Assembly: GCF_000003195.3 (NCBI RefSeq)
Contig: NC_012874.2
Coordinates: 3,193,001 to 3,257,000 of the forward strand
Direction: 5' to 3'
DNA from: Sorghum bicolor
Lineage: Eukaryota; Streptophyta; Magnoliopsida; Poales; Poaceae
Length of the DNA stretch: 64,000 bases
Positions 1-10,794 of this stretch are shown in pieces. Position 1 is the stretch's first letter. The number at the start of each line of letters is the position of its first letter. A program made the position numbers and the translations under genes. The notes under the pieces were generated by a model. That model made no database searches, had not been told where the DNA came from, and was given only the letters and a program-made list of their open reading frames with translations.

Positions 1-135
1 GACGCCAGTGCAGCCCACCTTTGTCCACCTCGCACGTGCACCCCGCCCTCGATGTTGTGCCCGCTGATGGCGGCGCAGCCTATCCCCGTCCGCCTTGCCC
101 CCGTGTTCATCAAGAAGCAGAACATGATCTCCTAA
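1..135 (+). other. Possible 3' end of a coding sequence (unrecognised)
   Basis: Frame 1 is open from the window edge to a TAA at 133-135 and would encode 44 residues ending in VFIKKQNMIS. The sequence is GC-rich, unlike the AT-rich DNA that follows. It could be the end of a gene lying to the left, but nothing is recognised and the stretch is short enough to be open by chance. Confidence 0.2.
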
Positions 136-159
136 TATTGTGACTAGGCCAATCAATAA

Positions 160-452
160 GGGGGTGTTTATTTGTATTTTATCTTAAAAAATTCTGAGTT
201 TTGGTCCATCATTTTGCATAATAGAATTAAACACTATACAATTTTTTTTGGTAAAATAGTTGTTATTCTCCATTTTAGATTTTGGCCTTAAGAGGCCAAA
301 AAACCAAAAGAGCCTCAAGAGGCCATAATGAGAGCAATAGATTCTACATTTTGGTTGAAACTAAATATAACTTTGAAAATTTTAACATTTTGTCCTTCAT
401 CATTTTAAAGTAGTTGACATTTTATATTTTGCATTCCCCATGAAGAACTGAA
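160..452. mobile_element. MITE copy A (about 290 bp)
   Basis: This stretch aligns over nearly its full length with 38,499-38,790. Both begin with a G-run followed by GTGTTT. Both carry the same internal blocks (TGGTCCATCATTTTGC-like, AGCCTCAAGAG, TTTTAACATTTT, TTTTATATTTTGCATT). Copy B ends in an inverted match to its start (GGAACTAAACAC), as a terminal-inverted-repeat element should. Copy A has a degraded right end. It has no coding capacity. The superfamily is not assigned. Confidence 0.6.
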
Positions 453-823
453 CAAGCCGCACCTTCTCTGAAGTTTGGATTCTCTCGCTCAAGGTCGTTG
501 GGCTGCTATACAACCCATTGTCTGATTGCACGAAAAAAAAAATAATTAAAGCTCCTCTTTTTCTCGCACGCTAAACGAGTCCGAATGCATGCAATATTCG
601 CACACTCGACTCTCTAGTCTCTACCTGGGCCCGGACCGTCGCCCGCCGGGCACAGGGCAGCAGGATATATAACAATCCAACGCCTCCATCCATGCATGAA
701 TATTAATCCATCCGTCCGTCTGTCCTAGGGTTCTGGCTGTTCTCCACCGGCGCTGCTGGCCGCTCACGAAGCCATGGAGCGCTCCTGACCTTCACCATCG
801 ACACTGGCATGACGCAGTGCGCA
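453..823 (+). promoter_or_regulatory. Probable relic promoter and 5' leader of the RING-H2 pseudogene
   Basis: No coding region is visible here. A TATA-like string (TATATAAC at 665-672) lies about 150 bases upstream of the ATG at 824 and is followed by CT-rich leader-like sequence. This is the arrangement expected of a plant promoter. An ATG at about 774 opens a frame that stops after four codons. Confidence 0.3.
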
Positions 824-936
824 GATGGCTCTTAATTTGCTCTGGAATCTTCAGCCTCCATCCCCATCCGGGCAGCGCCACATGCAAGAACAGGCAGAAG
901 AAGTACAAGAAGCAGAGTTTCTCGACGACGACCTAA

Positions 937-1183
937 GGCCCTTATTTAGTTCACCCCGAAATCTAAAAACTTTTTAAGATTCCTCATCACATCGAATCTT
1001 AGGACATATGCATGAAGCATTATATATAGATGAAAACAAAAACTAATTACCAGTTTGTCTGTAAATCGCGAGATGAATCTTTTAAGCCTAGTTAGTCTAT
1101 GATTGGATAATATTTGCCACAAACAAACGAAAGTGCTACAGTACCGAATTCCGAAATCTTTTCAGAACTAAACAAACAAGGCC
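937..1183. mobile_element. Tourist-like MITE with TAA target duplication
   Basis: A 247-bp element starts GGCCCTTATTTAGTTC and ends GAACTAAACAAACAAGGCC, so the ends are imperfect inverted repeats. It is flanked by TAA on both sides (934-936 and 1184-1186), the three-base duplication of PIF/Harbinger-derived Tourist MITEs. Internal blocks (CACATCGAATCTT, ATAGATGAAAA, GATGAATCTTTTAAGCCTAGTTAGTC) recur at 61.0-61.44 kb and as a scrap at 62.1 kb. It interrupts the RING-H2 pseudogene. Confidence 0.8.
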
Positions 1184-1353
1184 TAAGCATAGGCGGCGAG
1201 GAGATCTCTCCTCAGAGCAAGATTTGTTTTTGTTATTAGCTGGTGTCCGACGAGGAGCGCATAGCGGCGGTGGCGCGAGGAAGGCACCGTCTTCGTCCCC
1301 GCGACCGGCGCGCGTGGCGGTCTCCGGCCTGGAGAAGCAAGCCTTTCACGCAG

Positions 1354-1525
1354 TGTTTTAAATAGGGGATTAAGGTGTTTAACGGTATATGTTTAAAATA
1401 GTTAATAGCGGAGCTAAATCAGACTATAGCAAGATATAACGACTAAATTATATATAAACACAAATAACGACATCATGCCTCGAAAGGCTATAGCGGGCTA
1501 TATAACGACAGAACAGATTTAAAAC
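1354..1525. mobile_element. Small terminal-inverted-repeat insertion (about 170 bp)
   Basis: The segment begins with GTTTTAAAT and ends with the inverted match ATTTAAAAC. In between it is rich in TATAGCGGGCTAT-like words. It lies exactly between the linker and the ring of the RING-H2 pseudogene, so it reads as an insertion. The target duplication is not clear and the family is not assigned. Confidence 0.4.
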
Positions 1526-1814
1526 TAACACGCCATGGCGCGCGGAAGGGTGTGCGGCGGCGTCACAGGCCGGGTGCGCAATCTGCTTGGAAAACTTCGA
1601 GGACAGCGAGCAGGTCACCGTCATGCCGTCCTGCCGCGGGCACGAGTTCCATCCGGACTGCACCACAAAGTGGTTGGGGAAGAGCAATACGTGCCGTCTC
1701 TCTCTCTGCCGCCACGCTTTGCCACAGACGACGTCATGGACGATAATGGCCTGTAAATCCTTATCCAAGGCGGCTTTGCATTATTCATTTCGTGCTCATA
1801 TTATTTTAACTTGA

Positions 1815-3066
1815 GAATAAATTGATTGTTTAAGGCTCAAAATAAATTCAAATGAAAAAGTTATCAACTACAAATTTTTATAATTTTTCAAGATCTACAA
1901 ATTTTATTTTGGCAATTTCTCCATCCGAGGTCGTTTACAAAATTTAAATTTCAATTTTGAGAAATTTTATTGTAGTTTCCTTAACAAGCTGATTTCAAAT
2001 TAAAAAGTTTTCTACTGCAAAGTTACATAACTTTTTGAGATCTACAACTTTCGTTTTTGCTTTTTCTCCATCCTAGGCCATTGAAAAATTTCAAATTTCA
2101 AAATTTTAAAAATTCAAACATAGTTTTAGTATATAAGACGATTTTAAATGAAAAGGTTGTCTTTTACAAAGTTTCATACTCTTTGAGATTTACAACTTTC
2201 ATTTTAGTAGTTTCTCCATCCGAGGTCGTTTATAAAATTTAAGTTTAAAATTTGAAAAATTCAAAGATAGTTTCCCTTGACAAGATGATTTCAAATGAAA
2301 AAGTTATCAACTGTAAAACTTTCCAAGATCTACAAATTTTTATTTTGGTCATTTATTCATCATCCGACATGGTGGTAGTAACATAACCAGAGAGATGACC
2401 AAAACTAAAGTTGTAGATTTTGATGAGTTCTACAACTTTATGGTTCATGACTTTTTCAGCTAAAATCATTTAGTATTCCAAAATAATATTTAAATTTATT
2501 ATTTTTTGAAATTCAAATATATAAAACAAAGTCACATGAAAAGATGGATAAAATAATAGCTGTAAGAACACAACAATCTGATAGAGAATAATTTTTGAAG
2601 TTTTTAGAAAAAAAATAATTAAATCTGAAGTTAGCACGAGGGAGAAAAACAAGTTACAAGTTTTAGTGATATATTAAAAAAGAAATCAGAGTTCTTCAAT
2701 AATTTCAAATTTTAATTTTAAATAGTATTTTTAAGCAGTATATGATTTCAAATCAAAAAAGTTGTAAACATTAAAGTTTCATATTTTTTCGAGATCTATA
2801 ACTTTTATTTTGATTATTATTCCATCCATGGTCATTTAGAAAAAATCTGATTATAGTGCCTAACTTTTATTATTCGATATCTATTTGTAGGGGCCGCTGG
2901 ATATCGAGTCATTCCTACAAATTAAGCCATTTGCAGAGATGATTGGTAACACCAGCAGCCCTACAAATAGATTTGTAGCGGCAGCTGGTTTGATCATAAT
3001 TTGTATAGTAGGGGCGCCGCCTCTAAAAAGAGAGGGCGTTGCTAAAAAATCCTTTTTGTATTAGTG
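1815..3066. mobile_element. 3' part of a CACTA DNA transposon
   Basis: The segment ends with CTTTTTGTATTAGTG at 3,066, the inverted form of a CACTA terminus. Subterminal words (TTTGTAGGGG, GGCGCCGCC, GAGGGCG) sit just inside. The interior (1,830-2,860) repeats the theme AAAGTT..GAGATCTACAACTTT..TTTCTCCATCCGAGGTCG four or five times. The same theme fills the interior of the complete CACTA element at 4,723-6,010. No matching left end (CACTAATACAAAAAG) is seen, so the element is truncated or begins outside what I can recognise. No transposase frame survives. Confidence 0.5.
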
Positions 3067-4315
3067 GAAGTACTGAGATAGCAATAATTATTTTTTAATA
3101 AAGTGGAGAAGTTTCTGGAATACCCAAATCATTTTTTACTAGTTTTGGTCAGTTGCTACGGGTTCTCAAATTCACACCATCCTATATTTTCCTAGCTAAT
3201 ACATATATGAAAGAAATGTCTTATGTGCACTATGTTTTCAATCCGAGTACATGCAAAAGTAATCAGAACACTTTGTATGGTCAAACGTCTTGCAAGAATA
3301 GCTTGTAGTTTACTTCAATGATTGTCCACCATCAATCCTTAAGTTGTGTTTAGTTTGCGGTGGAGACATGATCGATATGACCTTTGTGAATTGCAACACC
3401 TTTTAGATCCTCATCAAACTAATATAATACAATATATGGGGCAATCACTACACCACAACCCTTAATAGCTATTGAACCTAGCATTTTCAAACTTTAGAGA
3501 GAGCCATTGGGCGCACGCACCTGACGTGTCTGGTGTGGCATCTGGTGCACCTGTAGTCAGCCACCTTGTGCATAACAGTTGTATTCTTTGGTTGATCTAT
3601 AAATAGACCTTGTGTAGCGCTTGTTTGCTTGCTTGTGTAGCTAGTAGATTAGCTTTGTGTAACTAGTTGTAATTAGTTTTCTTGCTTGCTCTCTAGTCTA
3701 GAATTAGTTGCCAGATTGTTTGTTTGTGTGGAGGAAGCTTGCTTGTGGTGCTTTGGAGCTAGAGCAATACTTGCTAACCATCGTCTTATTTGCTAATTAA
3801 TTTTGCTCTAGTGCCCTTGCAAGAAATTTTTATAGGCTATTCACCACCCTCTAGCCAGTTAGATATATCCTATCACTTGCCCAAAATTGTTGAAGCTGAT
3901 TTTCATGAGCTTTCTGGTGGTTGATTTGTTTTGTGATATCAGCGCTGAGCTCCTTTAGTATGGAAATGGGACTTTTAATGTGTCAATGGAGATATACATA
4001 AAGAGACAAGTATCACATAACATGTACTGTTCAATACCAACTTCTTAGTAGTTAAATTAAACATTGGGTACAATTGCCCCCAGATGTTTTTTAATTTCAT
4101 CTTTGGTATGATCATCACATATTGTTTGTTTTTATGGTTTATTATAATCTAGTAGGAGGCCAATAACTATATAGCATATTCTTGCATGTTAGTTCTGCCC
4201 CTGCACGTCTTTAATTTGCAGATCTATTGCTAAAACAGTCCACAAGATTTTTCATGTATCATTATAAATGCTAGGGTTATACAGATGACCATCTGTTTCG
4301 TGCTATTTCCATCAG
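3067..4315. repeat. Intergenic DNA with a probable copia LTR relic
   Basis: No gene is visible. At about 3,440-3,860 there is a TATA box (CTATAAATAGACC, 3,598-3,610). It is followed by TTG- and CTTG-rich sequence that ends in CTATTCACCACCCTCTAGCC, the form of LTR end known from SIRE/Maximus-type copia elements. No second LTR or internal domain is seen, so this would be a solo or truncated LTR. The rest is AT-rich and unremarkable. Confidence 0.35.
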
Positions 4316-4722
4316 AATGCTGTTGGCGCCGGGTGCCGGAATGGCTGCCCCGATGGCAATCTATGATGGCCGGCGATCTCTCACAACTCGCTCTGCGCAC
4401 GACGTCGCCCATGAACACACACACAACGAGAGAGATGTTTTCACCGCTCGCGGCCCCTTACGAGTTTCTTTCTGGCTAATATTCGTTGCACACGGTCTAC
4501 TATCCGAGATCCCCGCCATGCCCGCCAACGCTGCGCCGTGCCCGCCTTATGCACGGGAACGTTCCTTTTTGTATGGCGTGGCGAGATGACCGCTAAGCCG
4601 CACCGTGAACGCAGCAAGGTTCTGGCGTTTACAACTGAACATAATGCATGCAGCAAACAAATAGCTAAGCTAAACAACTTGCTAAACATGGAATGTAAAC
4701 ATGATGTGCAGCTATGCCTATT

Positions 4723-6010
4723 CACTACCGGAATCTAGCTCTTTGCCGAGTGTGTAGTAGTTTGCCGAGTGTTTTTTTTGGGCACTCGGCAAAGAGCTTC
4801 TTTGCCGAGTGCTAAAAATAAAACACTCGGCAAAGAAAAACACTCGGCAAAGAGGGTTCTTTGCCGAGTGTTTTTTTGACACTCGGCAAATAACCCTCTT
4901 TGCCGAGTGTTTTTTTGACACTCGGCAAAGACCATCTTTGTCGAGTGACAAAAAAAAACACGTGGCAAAGAAAATTTTAAATCAAAATTTGAAGCCTTAA
5001 ACAAATTCAAATCAAAAAGTTTTGAACTACAAAGTGGTATAACTTCTCAAGATCTACAATCTTTATTTTGGCCATTTCTTCATTTGGCAAAGTGAAAATA
5101 AATTTGTTCACAAATTTTACATCTCTCTTATAGTTCCTAGAACTACAAAAGACATATATAAGATTTGTGAAAAATATTAGAATTACCGTGTCAGATGAGC
5201 AAATGATCAAACAACCAAAATAAACTTTATAGATTTTGACAAGTTATGAAATTTTATGGTTGACAATTTTTTCATTTGAGTTTATCTTGTCATTCAAAAC
5301 TGCGTCTTTATTTGAAAACTTTTAAATTTGATTTTTTGAAATTACCTCGGATGAAAAAATTGACTAAATAAACTTTGTAGGTCTCGAAAAGTTATGAAAC
5401 CTTGTAGATAACTTTTTGATTTGAAACCATGTTGTCATGCAAAAACTACATTTAAATTTCTCAAATTTGAAATTCAAATTTTATAAATGGCCTCAGATGG
5501 AGAGACTTCCTAAATAAAAATTATAGATCTCAAAAAGTTATGAAACTTTACTAGTTGATTACTTTTTAATTTGAAATCGTTTAGAGGCTCAAATAATCAA
5601 TTTACATGTAATTTAGTATGATATATGAAAAATCAAAACAGAATATAATCACAAATGATCGTTTAGTGCAGTGGTAAAAGAGTGAGGTGCTTGAGCTTGA
5701 GCTCGCATGTTCGAATCCTGCTGCTGGCGCATATGCGAATTTTGTGGAAAACTGCTAAAAAAGGTGGAGGGTGCAGTGGCCGATGCTGGCTGATGGCTGC
5801 CCTCCCGCTAAAAAATTTTTTTCGGATTTTTTTTATTTTTATCTTTGCCGAGTGCCCGATAAAAAACACTCGGCAAAGACCCCTTTGCCGGCCAGAATTT
5901 TACCGTGTGCTCTTTGCCGAGTGTGGCACTCGGCAAAGGCTTTGCTGAGTGTATTTAGGCCTTTGCCTAGTGCTAGAGACACTCGGCAAGGAGTCTGTCT
6001 TCCGTAGTGA
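4723..6010. mobile_element. Non-autonomous CACTA transposon (1,288 bp) inside a copia LTR
   Basis: The ends are CACTACCGGAA and, inverted, CACTACGGAAG. The duplicated target is ATT (4,720-4,722 and 6,011-6,013). Both ends carry subterminal arrays of TTTGCCGAGTG and its complement CACTCGGCAAA, at least a dozen copies; these are the presumed transposase-binding sites. The AT-rich middle has no transposase gene, so movement would depend on an enzyme supplied elsewhere. The other LTR of copia-1 shows the uninterrupted target at 10,741-10,775, which fixes both boundaries to the base. Confidence 0.95.
5661..5735 (+). other. tRNA-like segment with pol III A- and B-box motifs inside the CACTA element
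   Basis: TTAGTGCAGTGGTAAAAG resembles a pol III A box, and TGTTCGAATCCTG about 35 bases later resembles a B box (GGTTCGAATCC). Spacing and order match tRNA genes and tRNA-derived SINEs. I could not fold a full cloverleaf with a good acceptor stem, so it is not called a functional tRNA. It may be a captured tRNA or SINE head. Confidence 0.45.
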
Positions 6011-6070
6011 TTTACATAATGAGATAAGACATGCACAAGATTAAAATCAACATTTCACCCCCTAATCCCG

Positions 6071-9000
6071 CTACACCTTGGTTACTCCCAGCTGTTGCCT
6101 CAGTTCTGCAAACCTCATACGACCAAGTGCCTTGGTCAGTATATTTGCCAACTCATCAGTGGTGCGCACATGGTCGATCTCCACTTCTCCTTTTTCAACA
6201 CAATCACGGATGAAATGGAACCGAGTGTCTATGTGCTTACTTCTGTCATGGTGAACTGGGTTCTTGCTCAATGCAATTGCTGACTTGTTATCCACTAGAA
6301 GCCTCACCCTCGGTGTCTGAATTCCCAGCAGCTCTCCCAGAAGTCTATTGAGCCATATACCTTGGCATGCTGCACATGATGATAGGGCCACTACCCTTTG
6401 CTTCTGAGATGTCCATGTAACTAAGCTTGAACCCAACAGGAACACTGATCCACTAGTACTCTTCCTGTCATCAATGTCACCGGTCAAATCACTGTCACTG
6501 TAGCCAGTAAGGACTGTGTTACTTGTGTTCAATTTCTTATATACGCAGCCATAGCCAACAGTACCAGCCAGGTACCTGAGAATCTGCTTCACAACAGCCC
6601 AATGGCTTGCTTTTGGTAGGCAATATCTGGCCTGGTATTGACTAAGTATCTTAGGCTCCCAATGACACTTCTATACTTTGTTTTATCAACAGGTGGTGTC
6701 TTGTAATTCTTGCTGAGCTTCAGTCTGTTCTCCATAGGAACATGACAGGGATTACAACCTTTCATACCTGCCTGCTCCAGGATCTTCAGAGTATAGGAGC
6801 TCTGACACAACATAATCATCCCTCTCTCCTGTGTCACCTGAATACCCAGATAATAGCTCAATAAGCCCAGATCACTCATACTAAAACTCTTCATCATCTC
6901 CTGCTTAAAAGCATCAATATTTGCTCTGTTTGGACCAGTGATTATCAGGTCGTCTACATATACACCCACCAGCAAGCACCCATCACTGTGTGACCTCCTG
7001 TATACTGCATGCTCTAGTGGGTTTCTATCAAAACCAAGCTTGATCAATTCACTGTCCAGCCTTGCATTCCAAGCTCTTGGAGCCTGACGCAATCCATAGA
7101 AAGCTTTCTTGAGTTTCAGTACTTTGCCACTGCCTCCCTCAACAACAAATCCAGGAGGTTGCTGAACATATACCTCCTCCACCAAATCACCATTCAGAAA
7201 CGCCGACTTCACATCCATGTGATGCACTTGCCATCCTTTCTGTGCAGCTAAAGCAATTAGCAGTCTGACTGTTTCAATCCTTGCCACTGGGGCAAATACT
7301 TCATCAAAGTCCACCCCCTCACGCTGTGCATACCCTTTAGCAACCAGCCATGCTTTGTACTTAATGATGTTGCCATCGGGATCTTTCTTTACTTTGAAAA
7401 CCCATTTAAGCCCAATTGCTCGGTGTCCTGCAGGTAAAGCTGACAGCTCCTAGGTTTTGTTTGCCTGAATTGAACTCATCTCAGCTGCCATGGCTTCTCT
7501 CCAACACTTCTCAGACAAGGCCTTCTCCACACTCCTAGGTTCTTCTGTAGCAAAGAAACACATACCACTATACTCGAAGTCATGGACTTCATCAGATGTA
7601 CCACAGATATTCTCAAGTGTTCTAAACCTCCTCGGCACACCTTCTGAATCCACTGTATTTCTAGTTTGTGGTGTTGCAAACTCTACTCCTTGTGTAGGAC
7701 TCCCAGGTGGTGTGAGTTGTTCTAGACCAGCATCAGTGTTATCATCAATTTGCCATGCTCCCTGGACTAGGGATCCTTCATCTGCTGCTACTGCTTCTTC
7801 ACTCCCTGCATCTTCTTCAGTTACTGTTCCCTGTCCGGCAACAGTATAGTATTCCACATCAAACACAGATGCCACTGGATCAGCTCGAGCATCTTGCTTC
7901 CACTGCCATGCTCGACCCTCCTCAAATATGACATCACGAGATATGTGCAATTTCTTGGCCACATGGTCATAGACTCTATAGCCCTTTGTCCCTGTCTCAT
8001 AGCCTAAGAACACCATTGGTGTTGATCTGTCTGACAACTTGTTCACACCAGGCCCTGCCCTTGACATGCACAACACATCCAAATGTGCAAAGATAATGAA
8101 CCTTGGGCTTCTTGTTGTACCATGCCTCATATGGGGTTCTGCCTTGCAGACTTCTTGTTGGAGCTCGGTTCAGTAAGAATACTGCAGTTGACACTGCCTC
8201 ACCCCAAAACTCTCGTGGAATATTCTTGCTCTTCAGTAAGCATCTAGCCATTTCTACCACAGTACGATTTCTCCTCTCAACCACACCATTTTGCTGTGGT
8301 GTATATGGGGTTGTAGTGAAGTGCTTGACTCCATGCTCATCTCAGTACTCCTTGAACTCAATGGAGTTGAACTCCCCTCCTCGGTCACTACGAAAAGCAT
8401 GCAGTTTGCTGCCACTTTTAGTTTCAGCCATCGCCTTCACCTTCTTGAAACTACTGAAAGCCTCATCTTTTGTTGCCAAGAGCTATACCCACATATATCG
8501 GCTGTAATAATCAACAATCAACAGAAAATAACTCTTGCCTACTGGTGTTTTTGGCCTGATCTGTCCACATAGATCTGCATGCACCAGATCAAGTTGCTTG
8601 TCAGCCCTGAATTTTGCCACTTGTAGGAATGGCTGACGGTGTTGCTACCCAAGTGCACATCCATCACTGAATTCTTCTACCCTTTCAATCATGGGCATGC
8701 CATCTACCATTTCTTTCAGCCCAAGCTCCTTGAGTGCTCGGAAGTTCAGATGACCATAACGCCCATGCCACAACCAAGCTACATCATCAGTCTTTGCCAC
8801 CATACACACAGGTGCAGCAAGCCTTGTTTTCAACAAATACAGACGGTTTTTAACCCTTGGTGCTCGTGCCAGAAGTGACCTCTCGACATCAAACACATCA
8901 CAGTAACCATCCTCAATCACAACCTTGCAACCCCCTTCTTCTAATTGACCAATACTAATGATGTTACTCTTTAGCTTAGGAATGAAATATACTTCTGTGA

Positions 9001-9163
9001 GTACCTTGTGCCCTTCTTTGGCCTGAAGCATGACCGAGCCCATGTCTTCAATCTCAACGAGTGACCCGTCGCCGAAGCGCACCGTGTCGCCCACCGACGT
9101 GTCCAGCAATGCGAGAGCTTCACGCTGCCTTATCATGTGGTTGTTGGCCCCTGTATCGAGGAC
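6071..9163 (-). pseudogene. Copia-1 pol pseudogene (protease, integrase, RT, RNase H)
   Basis: Reading leftwards: a protease motif LDTGANNH just after a stop near 9,164; a GAG-pre-integrase region (8,645-9,136); an integrase core with HADLCG, RSDRGGEF and NGVVERRNR, giving the three acidic residues (8,250-8,640, with several stops); the integrase C-terminus after a frameshift near 8,060; reverse transcriptase with YVDDLIITGP (about 6,950); and RNase H ending near 6,071. A deletion after RPDIAY shifts the frame at 6,590. A second deletion removed the EAEY block of RNase H (the text runs SSC-AACQG). The stop at 7,450-7,452 is a former Trp codon. No product can be made. Confidence 0.9.
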
Positions 9164-10299
9164 TCACACATCTTCATCTGCATCGCCATCAGCGGGATGC
9201 ACCTTCTTCTCGTTCAGGTGTACGACCTGACGAGTGGTCTTCAACGAGGGAGGCTTGACGTCGCGTGACGCGACGTGCACGGCGTTCACCGTCGCCAACA
9301 GCAGCGATGCCTGCATGGCGTCGGCTTCAACATGATGTGCCTCCTCTTTGCACTCCTTCTTGGTCTTCTTGCAGTCCTCTGCCCAGTGGCCATAGATGCC
9401 ATAGTTCCTACACCGCCCTTTCCTCCTTGGGGTGCCCATCGTGGTCAGCTTGACAACGGGCTCCTTCTTCTCGCCGTGGTCCGCGCGCCCGCCGCTGCCG
9501 CCGCATTTCGCCTTCCACGCCTTCTTCTCACCCCCGCTTGATGGAGAGGACTCCGGGATCAGGCGATGACGGTTCCTCGACACCTAGTACTCCTCCGTCA
9601 TTAGGAGTTTCTCGGTCTTGTCGGTAATGGAGTTGATCTCCATTCGGTCCTCCGCCATCCTCAGCCTCCCCACCAGCTCCTCAAGGTTCAGCGTCTTCAG
9701 ATCAAGCATAGTCTCGATCAAACATGCGATTTGACCAAACCGCTTGGGCAGCACACGCAACATCTTCCTGACGACCTTGGACTCGCTGATCTCCTCGCCT
9801 AACGTGCGCAGATCTGCAGCTAGTGCGTTGATCCGCATGGCGAACACGTCGACATCCTCCCCGTCCTTGAACTTTATGTTCTCGAACTCCTCGAGCAGAC
9901 GCTGCGCATTGGCTTCCTTCACGCGCTCAGCATCGACGCACATGCTTTTCACCGCCACCCACGCCTCCTTGACCGTCTTCTTCGCCCCCAACATCTGCCA
10001 CATCTCCTGTGGCACGAAAACAGCAGCGCCGCCATGGCCTACCGATCCCGGGATCTCTTCATGCCTTCGCCGCGAGGCTCCACCACATCCCAAATCTCCA
10101 GGGTCTCGTAGTTGCATTGCATCAACATTGCCCACTCCGTGTAGTTAGATCTTGTGAGCATCGGCCACATGAAGGAACTCTCCTTGATCCGCTCGCCGGT
10201 GCCCGGCTCGCTCGGAGATGCTCCGCCAGTCATCTTCCGCAGATCGACTGAGCAAACTCTCTTCGGCCAAGGGGGATGGTTCCACCCGGTGTCCTCCAC
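9164..10299 (-). pseudogene. Copia-1 gag pseudogene
   Basis: The N-terminal part reads WPMLTRSNYTEWAMLM, typical of copia Gag, and the central part contains ADLRTLGEEI and LPKRFG. A frameshift near 10,040 and a TGG-to-TAG stop at 9,584-9,586 interrupt it. The nucleocapsid zinc knuckle (about 9,390-9,440) reads C-RN-Y-GIYG-H-WAED-C: the second cysteine is now tyrosine, so it could not bind zinc normally. Gag would package element RNA into particles. Confidence 0.85.
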
Positions 10300-10329
10300 C
10301 GCAGCGAACTTCTACCTCCCTCTGATCAC

Positions 10330-10350
10330 CTCCTACGGCTCCGATACCAA
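10330..10350 (-). promoter_or_regulatory. Copia-1 primer-binding site
   Basis: Read on the minus strand just after the 5' LTR, the sequence is TTGGTATCGGAGCC. It is complementary to the 3' end of initiator methionine tRNA, the usual primer for plant copia elements. Confidence 0.85.
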
Positions 10351-10351
10351 A

Positions 10352-10794
10352 TGTTGGCATCGGGTGCCGGAATGGCTGCCCCGATTGCGATCTACGACGG
10401 CCGGCGATCTCTCACAACTCGCTCTGCGCACGACGTCACCCACGAACACACACACAACGAGAGAGATGTTTTCACCGCAATTTGCGGCCCCTTACGAGTT
10501 TCTTTCTGGCTAATATTCGTTGCACATGGTCTACGATCTGAGATCCTCGCCACACCCGCCCACGCTGTGCCGTGCCCGCCTTATGCGCGGGAACGTTCCT
10601 TTTTGCGTGGCGTGGCGAGATGACCGCTAAGCCGCACCGTGAACGCAGCACGGTTCTGGCGTTTACAACTGAACAATGCATGCAGCAAACAAATAGCTAA
10701 GCTAAACAACTTGCTAAACTTGGAATGTAAACATGATGTGCAGCTATGCCTATTTACATAATGAGATAAGACATGCACGGGACTAAAATCAACA
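10352..10794 (-). repeat. Copia-1 5' LTR (443 bp), uninterrupted
   Basis: This is the full LTR, TGTTGG to CAACA, followed by the target duplication AATGC. It contains the intact, pre-insertion version of the site (CTATTTACATAATG) that the CACTA element occupies in the other LTR. Confidence 0.92.

Larger units (their letters stand above)
824..1814 (+). pseudogene. RING-H2 zinc-finger protein pseudogene, split by two insertions
   Basis: The downstream part (1575-1710) encodes CAIC, then 15 residues, C-x2-H-x2-H-x2-C, WLGKSNTC and LCRH. This is the C3H2C3 order of a RING-H2 E3 ubiquitin ligase. Upstream pieces look like the same gene: an ATG-led piece at 824-936 and a SGLEKQAF linker near 1320-1350, the latter in another frame. 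Two things break it: a Tourist-like MITE at 937-1183 and a second element near 1354-1525 that separates the linker from the ring. The last cysteine pair reads C-RLSL-C, two residues longer than the usual C-x2-C, because a CT microsatellite has grown by six bases. It resembles in type, but is not a close copy of, the intact RING-H2 gene at 37,058. Confidence 0.65.
4321..6053 (-). repeat. Copia-1 3' LTR, interrupted by a CACTA element
   Basis: The LTR sequence occupies 4,321-4,722 and resumes at 6,011-6,053 (about 442 bp in total), matching the intact LTR at 10,352-10,794. Just inside it (6,054-6,070) the minus strand reads a purine-rich tract containing TAGGGGGTGAAA, the expected polypurine primer site. 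Confidence 0.92.
4321..10794 (-). mobile_element. Copia-1: complete but inactive Ty1/copia element with nested CACTA
   Basis: The element has two LTRs (TGTTGG...CAACA), a primer-binding site beside the right LTR, a purine tract beside the left LTR, and the five-base target duplication AATGC at 4,316-4,320 and 10,795-10,799. Internal order on the minus strand is gag, protease, integrase, reverse transcriptase, RNase H, which is the copia order. Without the CACTA insertion it is about 5.2 kb. By eye the LTRs differ at roughly 24 of 440 positions plus two or three indels, so it is not recent. The coding part is broken by stops, frameshifts and deletions. Confidence 0.95.

Noticed and set aside
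4718..5010. Overlapping frames on both strands with repeated AECFFDTRQ or RQRGLFAEC text
   Set aside because: They are translations of the CACTA subterminal repeat TTTGCCGAGTG and its complement, not proteins.
5663..5869. Minus-strand frame containing SSRIRTCELK
   Set aside because: It is the translation of the tRNA-like segment in the CACTA element; such text is a common false protein.
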